In this document: piece by piece, positions 8,891-19,758 of the stretch
How the letters are laid out: each line of letters opens with the position of its first letter
Numbering within the stretch: position 1 is the stretch's first letter
Assembly: GCA_031270515.1 (NCBI GenBank)
Contig: JAISXM010000091.1
Span: forward strand, 1 to 34,602
Direction: 5' to 3'
Source of the DNA: Holosporales bacterium
GTDB lineage: Bacteria; Pseudomonadota; Alphaproteobacteria; BNTO01
Length of the DNA stretch: 34,602 nt
Notes under the pieces: model-generated
Databases searched by the model: none
What the model was told of the DNA's origin: nothing
Seen by the model: only the letters and a program-made list of their open reading frames with translations
Made by a program: the position numbers and the translations under genes

Positions 8891-8966
8891 GGGGGTGTAG
8901 CTCAATTGGTAGAGCGCATGCTCCGCAAGCATGAGGTCGTCGGTTCGATTCCGTCCACCTCCACCA
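8891..8966 (+). tRNA. Second tRNA-Ala copy with anticodon CGC and C33
   Basis: This is nearly identical to the preceding tRNA-Ala gene but with loop TCCGCAA. That gives anticodon CGC and, unusually, C at position 33 instead of the near-universal U33. The anticodon stem differs at a paired position (CATGC/GCATG against CGTGC/GCACG), a compensatory change that keeps pairing. CCA is encoded here. It should read GCG codons if functional. Confidence 0.85.
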
Positions 8967-9096
8967 TGTTTCGTTGCTGTGTTTGTGTGTTGTTTTTGGG
9001 CATTTGAGATAGTAAGCAGTATTTGTTGCTTTCTATCTGAGATGTCGTAAATAGGCACTCTGATCTTTAGAAATTGTGAATTGTAATGATAGAATA

Positions 9097-9124
9097 CTAG
9101 TTTGTATCAATTGATACAAGTTAG
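9097..9124. other. Hairpin in the 16S-23S spacer
   Basis: TTGTATCAATTGATACAA (9102-9119) is a perfect 18-base palindrome and extends by wobble and Watson-Crick pairs to about 28 bases. It lies between the tRNA genes and 23S in transcribed spacer (8967-9224), which has no other feature I can name. An rRNA-processing role is possible. Confidence 0.45.
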
Positions 9125-9224
9125 GGTTTTTCTAGTAATGATTTACTCCAAGTAGTTCTGGACATTGTCTTGAATTGATCTTGAGAGTGAGACTGAATTT
9201 TAGAAGAATAATCTTTTTAAAAAG

Positions 9225-11966
<2,742 letters not shown>

Positions 11967-12080
11967 ATTCAGTTTTCTCACTTTCAAGACCAGTCCAAGG
12001 CTATACTGTGTCCCCGTAGTAAACGAGCAGTCGTTGTTATGTGGGGGGGTATATTTCTCCGGTGTGCTGGTTTATATGGG

Positions 12081-12226
12081 AAAGCTCAGATGATTTGGTG
12101 GTTATAGCGAACTTGAAACACACGAACCCATTCCGAACTCGAACGTGAAACGGTTCTGCGCCGATGGTACTTTGTCTTAAGACACGGGAGAGTAGGTCGC
12201 TGCCAAATCTTCTGAGCTTTTTTGTA
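12081..12226 (+). terminator. Stem closing the 5S gene, followed by T-run
   Basis: AAAGCTCAGA (12081-12090) is complementary to TCTGAGCTTT (12211-12220), directly outside the 5S terminal helix, and is followed by more T. The stem would both bound 5S processing and act as a rho-independent type stop for the rRNA operon. Confidence 0.6.
12092..12209 (+). rRNA. rrf: 5S ribosomal RNA
   Basis: The ends are set by GATTTGG pairing with CCAAATC. The centre has CCCATTCCGAACTCGAACGTGAAACGG-type sequence and GCGCCGATGGTACT, as in all 5S genes. A run of seven G lies in the 23S-5S spacer at about 12043-12049. Confidence 0.95.
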
Positions 12227-12267
12227 TGCCTGTTTATGCTAATTCTAATAATAAACAGAATTACCTA

Positions 12268-12384
12268 GTATCTATCCATTGCAATTCATCTGATTTTTTA
12301 AGCAATAGGCTCCAAAGCGATCTGGTTTTTCGAGTAACGCTAGTATTCATCCATTGCAATTCCTATAATTTTTGAAGCGATATG
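12268..12384. repeat. Imperfect direct duplication downstream of the rRNA operon
   Basis: A segment near 12268-12311 (AGTATCTATCCATTGCAATTC, then a T-rich part and AAGCAATAGG) recurs about 73 bases later near 12341-12384 (AGTATTCATCCATTGCAATTC-like, AAGCGATATG). The rest of 12227-12556 holds only the mreB upstream region, where TGTGATAGAAT may be a -10 box. Confidence 0.5.
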
Positions 12385-12556
12385 CTTATATTAATGGTGA
12401 CAGTTTCTGTGCAAGGAGATATTCTGTCTAAGTAATGAGGGTATACTCGTACTGAATGATTTTCGTTGGCGCTTTTTGTGCGAGCTCAATATTATTTTTA
12501 TTGTTTTATGCGCATCCCTTACACGCAAAGCGGTTGTGATAGAATAGGAGCAATTA

Positions 12557-13600
12557 ATGTTCGGAATGTTTTCCAAGTTTTGGGGTATGTTGTCGTCTGA
12601 TTTGGCTATCGACCTTGGAACGGCCAATACGTTGGTGTACGTAAAGGGGCGTGGCGTTGTGCTGAGCGAGCCGTCTGTGGTGGCGCTTGGTTCGTCTCAG
12701 GGGCGTAGCCATGTCCTCGCTGTCGGGGAAGAGGCAAAGCTCATGCTGGGGCGCACTCCGGGCAACATACAGGCTATACGCCCAATGCGCGATGGCGTAA
12801 TCGCTGATTTTGAAGTCGCCGAAGAGATGATCAAGCACTTCATTCGCAAAGTGCACAACCGCCGCGGATTCGTTTCGCCGCGCATCGTGATTTGCGTTCC
12901 GTCGGGGTCCACTGCGGTGGAGCGCCGCGCCATCCAAGAGTCTGCGGAAGGCGCTGGGGCGAGGGAGGTGTTTTTAATCGAAGAGCCCATGGCCGCCGCA
13001 ATCGGAGCGGGCCTGCCGGTGACTGAGCCCGTGGGATGCATGGTGGTCGACATAGGTGGCGGCACCACGGAGGTGGCGGTCCTGTCGCTTGGGGGAATCG
13101 TTTGCGCTTTTTCTATTCGTGTTGGGGGCGACAAAATGGATGAGGCCATCGCGAACTACATACGTCGCACGCACAACTTACTGATTGGGGAGGCGACTGC
13201 TGAGCGGATCAAACAAACAATAGGCTCGGCTTGCATAAACAAGGAAAGCAACAACGTGAAAATGGTGATCAAGGGGCGAAGCTTGTCTGCGGGGGTGCCG
13301 CGCGAAATCGAGATCACGCAAGCGCAAATCGCGGAGTCATTGTTCGAGGTCGTCGCGTCCATTGCTGACGCTGTGAAGACCGCCCTTGAGAACACTGCGC
13401 CGGAGTTGTCCGCTGATATTGTGGATCGCGGAATTGTTATGACAGGTGGAGGCGCATTGCTTGAAGGGCTCGCAGGTGTTATACATCAAGCTACGGGGGT
13501 GCCCGTCGCTGTGTCTGACCATGCATTGCACTGCGTTGTGCTGGGGACTGGGCGTATATTGGAGGAGTCTAAATTGTTTGACGGAGTGTTGGCACGCTAA
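12557..13600 (+). CDS. mreB: Rod shape-determining protein MreB
   Basis: MreB is the bacterial actin that guides cell-wall synthesis along the cylinder. The 347-residue protein has normal length. It shows the phosphate-1 loop DLGTANTLVYVKG at about 20, the phosphate-2 motif VVDIGGGTTEVAVLS at about 164-178 and the adenosine motif GIVMTGGGALLEGL near 290. The ATG follows GGAG by six bases. mreC and mreD, its usual partners, do not follow; an R2 repeat and fabG do. Together with the complete-looking lysine/DAP enzymes this suggests a real, rod-organising peptidoglycan layer. Confidence 0.97.
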   Translation: MFGMFSKFWGMLSSDLAIDLGTANTLVYVKGRGVVLSEPSVVALGSSQGRSHVLAVGEEAKLMLGRTPGNIQAIRPMRDGVIADFEVAEEMIKHFIRKVHNRRGFVSPRIVICVPSGSTAVERRAIQESAEGAGAREVFLIEEPMAAAIGAGLPVTEPVGCMVVDIGGGTTEVAVLSLGGIVCAFSIRVGGDKMDEAIANYIRRTHNLLIGEATAERIKQTIGSACINKESNNVKMVIKGRSLSAGVPREIEITQAQIAESLFEVVASIADAVKTALENTAPELSADIVDRGIVMTGGGALLEGLAGVIHQATGVPVAVSDHALHCVVLGTGRILEESKLFDGVLAR

Positions 13601-13601
13601 A

Positions 13602-13722
13602 TACTCAAACACAAAAGTTTTATCAGTTCGTCTTTTCGGATTCCAAGCTTGAACAGTACGTTTAGTACAGCTCTGCGCTTGTGCTCCAAAACTCCTGCTG
13701 CTAATTCTTTTTGTGGTTGGGT
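13602..13722. repeat. R2 element, copy b
   Basis: It closely matches copy a at 3233: CACAAAAGTTTTATCAGTTCGTC at the left, the GAACAGTAC-GTTTA-GTACAGCTC hairpin, then CTCCTGCTGCTAATTC and CTTTTTGTGGTTGGGT. It begins within a few bases of the mreB stop codon and ends about 25 bases before fabG. On the minus strand it again reads QPQKELAAGVL, then RRAVLNVL. Confidence 0.85.
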
Positions 13723-13747
13723 ATGGTATGCATAAATAGGATAAAAA

Positions 13748-14491
13748 ATGACAGAGATAAAAACCGCGCTCATAACTGGCGCCACGGGAGACATTGGTCG
13801 CGCGATAACGCAAGTGTTCATTAAAGAAGGCTTCAGCAAAATTGCTATTGCTGGGATCGAAGACGATATACTGACTCGCATGACGAAGGATGCTGAAGGC
13901 TCCGGTTGTGACGTTGTGCCGTTCCTGGTCGACTTAACGAATGGCGAGCACGCGGATGCGCTGTTTGCGCGCGCGGAGCTTGCGTTGGGACAGGTCGACG
14001 TGCTGGTGAACTGCGCTGGCGTAACTAAGGACAACTTGATCATTCGCATGAGTGATAAAGAGTGGGAGCTTGTGTTGAAGCTGAACCTGGAGGCGTGCTT
14101 TCGCCTGTGTCGAGCCGCGACTCGCCCCATGATATCGCGGCGTGCCGGTCGCATCATAAACATTGCGTCCGTTGTCGGGTGCATGGGGAACAAAGGGCAA
14201 GTGAATTACTGCGCGTCAAAGGCGGGGCTTGTGGGCATGTCAAAGGCCTTGGCGCTTGAAATCGCGTCCAGAGGGGTGACGGTTAATTGCGTGGCCCCTG
14301 GATTTATTGAATCTGCTATGACTCGTGCCATTCCGGATGCAGCCAGAGAGCGCATGCTTGCGACAATCCCGCTGGGGAGAGTTGGCACGCCTGAAGAAGT
14401 TGCGGATGCGGTGGCTTTTTTAGCTTCGGATCGGGCGTCATATATTACGGGAACAACTATTCACGTTAACGGCGGGCTATATTTGGCCTAG
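13748..14491 (+). CDS. fabG: 3-oxoacyl-[acyl-carrier-protein] reductase
   Basis: FabG is the NADPH-dependent reductase of fatty-acid elongation. It is a short-chain dehydrogenase of 247 residues. The nucleotide motif is TGATGDIG near residue 10, with D in place of the usual G. The catalytic set is N113, S141, Y154 and K158 (NYCASKAG), and the C-terminus ends ITGTTIHVNGGLYLA. AGGA lies six bases before the ATG. The usual neighbours acpP and fabD are not here, so the fatty-acid cluster is dispersed. Confidence 0.94.
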   Translation: MTEIKTALITGATGDIGRAITQVFIKEGFSKIAIAGIEDDILTRMTKDAEGSGCDVVPFLVDLTNGEHADALFARAELALGQVDVLVNCAGVTKDNLIIRMSDKEWELVLKLNLEACFRLCRAATRPMISRRAGRIINIASVVGCMGNKGQVNYCASKAGLVGMSKALALEIASRGVTVNCVAPGFIESAMTRAIPDAARERMLATIPLGRVGTPEEVADAVAFLASDRASYITGTTIHVNGGLYLA

Positions 14492-14649
14492 TTGTGGCAT
14501 CGTGTGGTGTCGTGGTGCAGTTACTGCATGGCCTAGTTGTGGCGTAGCGTGACATGGCGGGGATCCGGTTAATTATAGCGAAAATCAAATTTGTTATTGC
14601 GGGTGTCAACGTCCACAATTGTAACAAAAATTCGCTTTTTACATATCTC

Positions 14650-14689
14650 TTGCTGCTTCGGTGCAATTTTAATACAATGCAGCATTGTA
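14650..14689 (+). promoter_or_regulatory. greA promoter with overlapping inverted repeat
   Basis: TTGCTG (14650-14655) and TACAAT (14673-14678) lie 17 bases apart. TACAATGC-A-GCATTGTA (14673-14689) is a perfect inverted repeat that starts in the -10 box and covers the likely start of transcription. It could be a repressor operator or a 5' hairpin in the transcript. Bases 14492-14649 hold a short imperfect duplication around CCTAGTTGTGGC and nothing else I can support. Confidence 0.5.
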
Positions 14690-14710
14690 CGCCTGAAAAA
14701 GGAGGACGTT

Positions 14711-15196
14711 GTGTTTGATTTAGAAGAAAAGATTCCTATGACCGCAAAAGGTTACGAATCATTAAAGGCAGAGCTGGCCCATTTACTGGACGTTGAGCGT
14801 CCGGATGTTGTACAAGCCATAGCAGAAGCGCGAAGTCATGGAGATTTATCCGAAAATGCAGAATATCACGCTGCTAAAGAACGGCAAGCCTTCATAGAGA
14901 GGCGCATTGCCGAACTGGAGGAGAAAGTCTCCAACGCCCAGATTATTGATGTGTTATCTGTATCTGGAAGCGACATAAAATTTGGGGCGACCGTATCTTT
15001 GGTGGACAACGATACGAGCGAGACCGTGCGCTATCAGATCGTTGGTAGTGACGAGGCCGATGTGAAGCTCGGCTTGCTTTCCATAACTTCGCCATTGGCG
15101 CGAGCGTTGATTGGAAAGCAAATTGGGGACGAAGTTGACGTCTCCATTCCCAGTGGGATACGCTCCTACAGCGTAGAAGATGTTAAATACGTGTAG
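14711..15196 (+). CDS. greA: Transcription elongation factor GreA
   Basis: GreA enters the RNA polymerase secondary channel and stimulates cleavage of backtracked RNA. The frame is open from 14591, but the GTG at 14711 is preferred: GGAGG lies five bases upstream, and the protein then begins MFDLEEKIPMTAKGYESL and is 161 residues, the usual size. The coiled-coil domain (10-80) carries the acidic tip GDLSENAEY with D45 and E48. The FKBP-like C-terminal domain follows. It is in one operon with rlmB, two bases downstream. Confidence 0.95.
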   Translation: MFDLEEKIPMTAKGYESLKAELAHLLDVERPDVVQAIAEARSHGDLSENAEYHAAKERQAFIERRIAELEEKVSNAQIIDVLSVSGSDIKFGATVSLVDNDTSETVRYQIVGSDEADVKLGLLSITSPLARALIGKQIGDEVDVSIPSGIRSYSVEDVKYV

Positions 15197-15198
15197 CA

Positions 15199-15924
15199 AT
15201 GCGTTTATATGGAATTCACGCTTGTCTGGCTGCGCTTGCGAACCCACGGCGCACAATCGAGATGATATGGTGCAGTCGCAGCGTTGTTGAGCAGCTGGAT
15301 GACGCGGCGCGTCGTGCTCCGCGCTCAGGGCCTCCGCTGAAGTACAACATTGTCGACAAGCAAATGCTTGATGCGCTGGTTGACGCCCCCCATCAAGGCG
15401 TGGTCATGCAAGTGCAGGCGTTGCCGGTCGCTGGATTAGAGTCGCTGGACGGCGTGGATTGCCGGATTGTCGTGGTGTTGGACCAAGTGACTGACCCTCA
15501 AAATATTGGGGGGATCCTGCGCTTGTGCCGAGTTTTTTGTGTGGGAGCGCTCGTAATGACGCGGGCGCATGCGCCAAAGGAGACCGGGGCAATGGCAAAG
15601 GTCGCGTCCGGCGCGCTGGAGGTGGTGCCTCGCTGTGTGGTGCCGAACTTGGCCGAATGCTTGCGCGAGTTAAAGGCGCGCGGCTTTTGGTGCGTGGGGC
15701 TTGCGGAGGGGGAGGCGCAGTCCATTAAGGACGTTGACCTTCGCGGAAAGATCGCGCTGGTTATGGGCAGCGAGGGGGCAGGGCTGAGAAAGCTGACAAA
15801 GAGCATGTGCGACCTTCGGGTGTATATTCCGACGTCTCCGGAGTTTTCCACGCTGAACGTAACTATGGCGGCGGGGATTTCTTTGTATGAGGTTTATTGT
15901 GCGGAGGGGAAGCGCTCGTTGTAA
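15199..15924 (+). CDS. rlmB: SPOUT rRNA 2'-O-methyltransferase, RlmB/TrmH type
   Basis: This is a trefoil-knot methyltransferase. RlmB methylates a guanosine of 23S rRNA. Motif 1 is DQVTDPQNIGGILRLC (N102, R108), motif 2 MGSEGAGL (189-196) and motif 3 IPTSPEFSTLNVTMAAG (from 210). The N-terminal RLYGIHACLAAL matches the RNA-binding part of RlmB, which favours that subfamily over TrmH. The ATG lies two bases after the greA stop, suggesting coupled translation. Confidence 0.85.
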   Translation: MRLYGIHACLAALANPRRTIEMIWCSRSVVEQLDDAARRAPRSGPPLKYNIVDKQMLDALVDAPHQGVVMQVQALPVAGLESLDGVDCRIVVVLDQVTDPQNIGGILRLCRVFCVGALVMTRAHAPKETGAMAKVASGALEVVPRCVVPNLAECLRELKARGFWCVGLAEGEAQSIKDVDLRGKIALVMGSEGAGLRKLTKSMCDLRVYIPTSPEFSTLNVTMAAGISLYEVYCAEGKRSL

Positions 15925-16014
15925 ATAACACATAAAACTCCTGAGGCTGTTATTGAATCTATGCGTTCTTTTGTCTAAACTTAAGCATTGGCTCAATTAC
16001 AAAAAACGTACGAT

Positions 16015-17898
16015 ATGTTACAACGAATTCGGTCCCACTCTGGGAGTTTAGTCATAAAAATCATCCTATCAATGATAGGTGCAAGCTTTGTCGTGTTTGG
16101 CGTCGCGGACGTCGTGCGCATCATTATGGCGACGCCGCCCGTCGCGAAGATGGGCGGATTACACGTGTCGTTTGACGAGTTCTACTACGCGTATCAACGG
16201 TACTTTTCGCACCTAAAGCAACAGGAGCCAAAAGCATCCGATAGCGTATTGGCTGCTGCGCCAAACGAAGTCATAAAAAACATGATCGCATCAAAAATAA
16301 TGCAGCACGAACCGACCCGATTAGGGATTGTTGTGCCGTCATCTCTGGTGACGCGTTATGTTAAAAGCGTTCCGTATTTCCAGAATGGCAACGGGTTTGA
16401 CCCGGAACTGTTTGCTCGCGTGTTGGGACAAGCAGGGATGTCTCCGCAAGATTTTATGCGTAGTATGCGCGATAATTTGTTGCATCAGCAATTTTCGACG
16501 CCAGTGGCTTCTGGGTGCGTATTGAATAGCCACTATAAGGAGCTGTTGGTAAACATTGTGCGCTGCAGAAAACATTTTGAGTTTTTTGAAGTGCCGTCCT
16601 CTGTTTTGAGCGCGTCTGAGCCGTCTGATAGTAAGTTGGAAACGTGGCTAAGTGAACATAAAGAAAAATATTGTGTTCCAGAAAAGAGAGACGTGGCGCT
16701 GCTGTTGTTGAAGCACGACGTCATCGCATCGAGCATACCCGTCAACGAGCAAGACGTGGACGCTGAGATGAAATTGCGCTCGCAGTCGTCAAAAACGCGC
16801 GAGATTCAGGCTCTGACGTTTGACTCAAACGCGACGGCGCTGGAGGCACAAAAAGCAATCCTTGAGGCAAAATCCCTGGAGGGCGTAAAGAAAAAGTTCC
16901 TTGACGTAAATGTATCCACTGTAGACTTGACTAAGTTGCCGGCAAATCTAGCGGAAATGCTCGCAGGGCTAGGCGAGTGGGAGACTTTGGGCCCGCTGGT
17001 GGCTGGAAAGCAGCACGTTCTTTATGTCGTGACTAAAGTAACGGAAGGTGAGCGCCCTGCTGTAAACAGGAACGATGTCGTTTTGGATCTAAAGAAAAGG
17101 CAGCTACCCTCCAAGTTAGCGGTCATCAAGGATCAAATCGATGACATGCTGGCAAGCGCGCAGTCGTTCAACGATGTGAAGGCGAAATTCCCTGTCGAGG
17201 TGGTGACTGTTTCTGGCGTTGGAGAGGCGGATGCTGTGTCTAAGTTTGAAGAGACCGGTTTGGACGAAAAGCTTAGGGAGGCTGTTATTGCGCAGGTGTT
17301 TACTTTGGACAAAAACAGCGATAGTTCGTTCATGGACGTTTCTAACTACTCTGTGATTGTGCGCGTGACCGATATCGTTGCGGCGCATCAGCCTGCTCTG
17401 GATGACGTGCGGGCGCAGGTTCAAAGTGACTGGACGAAGGACGATCAGCACAAAAAGGCGACCGAGTGGGCCTATAGCACATTTGGGGACGTGCATGATG
17501 ATCATACCTTGTGGACGACTACTGTCGCGAAGTTGAAGGGCAATGTGCAAAAGGTGACGGCGTCGAGGCTGGATTTATTTGTAGGCGATGATAAGTTATC
17601 CAGCATGTTCTCTAACGGGACGATTGAGCGGCTCATGCTGACGAAAAAGCATTCCTTGGCATATGTCGACACAATTGACGGACGCGTTGTCGTTGCGTTT
17701 GTGGCGGACACCTCACTCAGCGCGAGCGATGCGTTGGATACGAAAAAGATAGAAATGCTGGATCGGTTTCGCAAAACGCTGGTGGAGCGAGAGCATGCGG
17801 ACTGTGGAAAGTTGGTCCAAGCCAGCGTGGTCGGGTCTTATCGCGTAAAGGTCAACGACAAGGTGCTGAGGTCTGTTACGGCTCGTACTGAAGGGTAG
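16015..17898 (+). CDS. ppiD: PpiD/SurA-like membrane-anchored periplasmic chaperone
   Basis: PpiD-type proteins help outer-membrane and periplasmic proteins fold after Sec export. I chose the ATG at 16015 over the TTG at 15988, because MLQRIRSHSGSLVIKIIL matches the family start. One membrane anchor lies at about residues 11-35. The SurA-like N-terminal region follows (VAKMGG, VSFDEFYYAYQRY). The central rotamase region is degenerate, with no clear parvulin active site, as in many PpiD proteins. The long C-terminal part is divergent. Length is about 627 residues. An R2 repeat starts right after the stop. Gene symbol by family resemblance. Confidence 0.8.
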   Translation: MLQRIRSHSGSLVIKIILSMIGASFVVFGVADVVRIIMATPPVAKMGGLHVSFDEFYYAYQRYFSHLKQQEPKASDSVLAAAPNEVIKNMIASKIMQHEPTRLGIVVPSSLVTRYVKSVPYFQNGNGFDPELFARVLGQAGMSPQDFMRSMRDNLLHQQFSTPVASGCVLNSHYKELLVNIVRCRKHFEFFEVPSSVLSASEPSDSKLETWLSEHKEKYCVPEKRDVALLLLKHDVIASSIPVNEQDVDAEMKLRSQSSKTREIQALTFDSNATALEAQKAILEAKSLEGVKKKFLDVNVSTVDLTKLPANLAEMLAGLGEWETLGPLVAGKQHVLYVVTKVTEGERPAVNRNDVVLDLKKRQLPSKLAVIKDQIDDMLASAQSFNDVKAKFPVEVVTVSGVGEADAVSKFEETGLDEKLREAVIAQVFTLDKNSDSSFMDVSNYSVIVRVTDIVAAHQPALDDVRAQVQSDWTKDDQHKKATEWAYSTFGDVHDDHTLWTTTVAKLKGNVQKVTASRLDLFVGDDKLSSMFSNGTIERLMLTKKHSLAYVDTIDGRVVVAFVADTSLSASDALDTKKIEMLDRFRKTLVEREHADCGKLVQASVVGSYRVKVNDKVLRSVTARTEG

Positions 17899-18163
17899 AC
17901 CAAACACGAAAAGTTTATCAGTTCGTCGTTTCGGTGCTCGTCGGGTGCCCATTCAATTAGTTGAATGGGGGCTCTAGCTTAAGCCGTACCTTCGTACAGC
18001 TCGGCGTTGGGTGCCCCAACGAGCTGAATTGGGTCCCGCGAGCTTCCTTCCCATTCAACGAGTTCAATTGGGTCCCGCGAGTTTCCTTCCCATTCAACGA
18101 GTTCAATGGGGTCCCGCGAGAAACGAAACAACAAATTGATAAACTTATTGTGTTTGGGTCTAT
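17899..18163. repeat. Composite R2 element with nested R3 palindromes
   Basis: The ends are inverted repeats: ACCAAACACGAAAAGTTTAT at the left and, at the right, ATAAACTTATTGTGTTTGGGT (first bases from 18143). Both are followed inward by the GTTCGTCGTTTCG-type sequence. Between them lie one R3 palindrome near 17937-17976 and an array of three 39-bp units at about 18005-18120, each with a CCATTCAACGAGTTCAAT-like core and GGGTCCCGCGAG. The whole element lies directly after the ppiD stop codon. Confidence 0.75.
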
Positions 18164-18214
18164 ACTGTATGTTATTCCTTAAGAAAGAGCATGCACACTT
18201 TATTATCACAAAAA

Positions 18215-18322
18215 ATAATACTTGATGTTCAATTACAAGATGCGTAATAAATAATACTTGACGTTCAATTGCGAGATGTGTAATAAATAATACTTGACGT
18301 TCAGTTGCGAGATGTGTAATAA
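18215..18322. repeat. 36-bp tandem array upstream of the leucine-rich gene
   Basis: Three units start at 18215, 18251 and 18287. Each runs ATAATACTTGACGTTCAATT, then GCGAGATGTGTAATAA, with the first unit most diverged. TTGACG occurs in each unit in the sense direction and resembles a -35 box. The array ends about 40 bases before the start codon of the next gene. There are no spacers, so it is not a CRISPR array. Confidence 0.8.
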
Positions 18323-18363
18323 TAACAATAGAGATCGATAGTAGACAGAGGGAAGCAAATGTT

Positions 18364-19629
18364 ATGCAGACTAACAAAAAAGATGTGAGAAAAAAACTGA
18401 ACTCTAATATTCTAAAGGCCATTCGTCAGACATTTCTATTGTCCACATTTGCAAGCGTTGCTGCGAATGCGGGCGTAAATCTCCCCCCCGACGACTCGGA
18501 GTATACCGTTGCTGCGAATATCGAACGGCTCGAAGATAACGCGTTTACGGGGCGCAGCTTTCCCAGGGGATTCACTTTCAAACCAGGAAGTCGTCTACTT
18601 AGCATTGGAACGCTTTGCTTTGACAATGCATCCATACCAAGCATTTGTATACCTGAAAGTGTTGAAAGAATAGAGCATTCTGCTTTTTTTGGCTCAAGGG
18701 TAGAAGCCGTTGACCTGGAACAATGCCGAGATGTGAGTTTTGGCAGGCGTGTTTTCATGTACAGTAGCCGTCTTGCAACTGTAAAATTACCAATCAACAT
18801 GATATCTGTATCTGAGCTGATGTTTTCACGCTGTGGTAATTTGGAATCGATTCCCATACCTGATTCAGTATTAGCTTTACAAAATGGCTGCTTCTACAAA
18901 AGCGGGCTACGTGAGATAACGTTACCCCCGCACCTTGTCTCAATTGGCTATGAGGCGCTAGCGAAGACTAACATGAGACATTTGGTCATACCGTCCAGCG
19001 TCTTACAGATAGGATCCGAGGCTGTGTGTGGAATCCCCGAGCTGACATTTGAACCCTCAGCTCAAGCACGATGGTTCAGTTCTTATATATGTGGATATGA
19101 AGACTCCCCAAGGGAAGAATTTGATGGAGCGTTTTTAGTGAGTGAAATTCCCTTGCGCGATTTGGTGGATCGTCAAGGTTTCAACGAGTTTGCAGCGCAA
19201 GTAAATTTAGGTCAGGCTAATCCGCGAAACCATTCGGTATTAGTCCGTTGGTTATTGCAGGATGGCACATTGGTCCCTGTATTAAACGATGTTCCAGATG
19301 ATATAAAATCGCGAATAGCCCAACGGTGCGATCATCAATACATATACGTTCCTGGGAATATCGATACTCAATTTCAACGAGACTTGATGAACGGACAATT
19401 ACGAGTCGTTCAGGCAGGTTTCTGTGATCAGGAGATAGAGGCTCAAGCTCGACGAGCCCAAAGGCGGATTGCCGCAGCAGTTCAAGCTCAACAAGCCCGA
19501 ACGCGGATTGACGCAGCAACAGTGAGACGAACCAGAAGCTCAGGCGCGGTGAGCAGAAGCTCAAGAGCGGGAAGCTCACGCGTGAGCAGAACCATTAGTT
19601 CAGGCGCGGTGAGCAGAACCAGAAGCTAA
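18364..19629 (+). CDS. Secreted BspA-type leucine-rich-repeat protein
   Basis: A basic N-terminus, the hydrophobic stretch TFLLSTFASVAANA and a likely signal-peptidase site after ANA (about residue 36) indicate export. Residues 50-235 contain LRR_5-type repeats (SIGTLCFDNASIPSICIPES, VERIEHSAFFGSR, REITLPPHLVSIGYEAL), a family found in surface and host-contact proteins. The last 75 residues are alanine/arginine-rich and then serine/arginine-rich (VRRTRSSGAVSRSSRAG), built from duplicated DNA segments. A run of seven C at 18483-18489, just after the signal region, could shift the frame by slippage. GAGGGA lies upstream of the ATG at 18364. The precise role is unknown; an adhesin or effector is possible. 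Confidence 0.78.
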   Translation: MQTNKKDVRKKLNSNILKAIRQTFLLSTFASVAANAGVNLPPDDSEYTVAANIERLEDNAFTGRSFPRGFTFKPGSRLLSIGTLCFDNASIPSICIPESVERIEHSAFFGSRVEAVDLEQCRDVSFGRRVFMYSSRLATVKLPINMISVSELMFSRCGNLESIPIPDSVLALQNGCFYKSGLREITLPPHLVSIGYEALAKTNMRHLVIPSSVLQIGSEAVCGIPELTFEPSAQARWFSSYICGYEDSPREEFDGAFLVSEIPLRDLVDRQGFNEFAAQVNLGQANPRNHSVLVRWLLQDGTLVPVLNDVPDDIKSRIAQRCDHQYIYVPGNIDTQFQRDLMNGQLRVVQAGFCDQEIEAQARRAQRRIAAAVQAQQARTRIDAATVRRTRSSGAVSRSSRAGSSRVSRTISSGAVSRTRS

Positions 19630-19689
19630 AACTAGAGCGGAAGACTCTTAAACTTATTAGACTTCTTTCCAAACTCCTCAGAAATTGGC

Positions 19690-19758
19690 TTTTGGTGCGT
19701 CGATCCGGCACCCGATGAGCTCCAAAACGACGAACTGATAAACTTATTGTGTTTGGGT
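19690..19758. repeat. Partial R2 element, right end
   Basis: ACGACGAACTGATAAACTTATTGTG and TTTGGGT match the R2 right end of the composite at 17.9 kb. The element ends exactly where the tssM stop codon begins (19759, minus strand). Left of it, 19630-19689 carries the end of the leucine-rich gene and no clear feature. Confidence 0.65.

Noticed and set aside
17979..18422. A 147-codon minus-strand frame with a hydrophobic start and 12- and 13-residue repeats
   Set aside because: Its repeats are only the 36-bp and 39-bp DNA repeats, whose lengths are multiples of three. Its first part is antisense to the leucine-rich gene, which has the better features.
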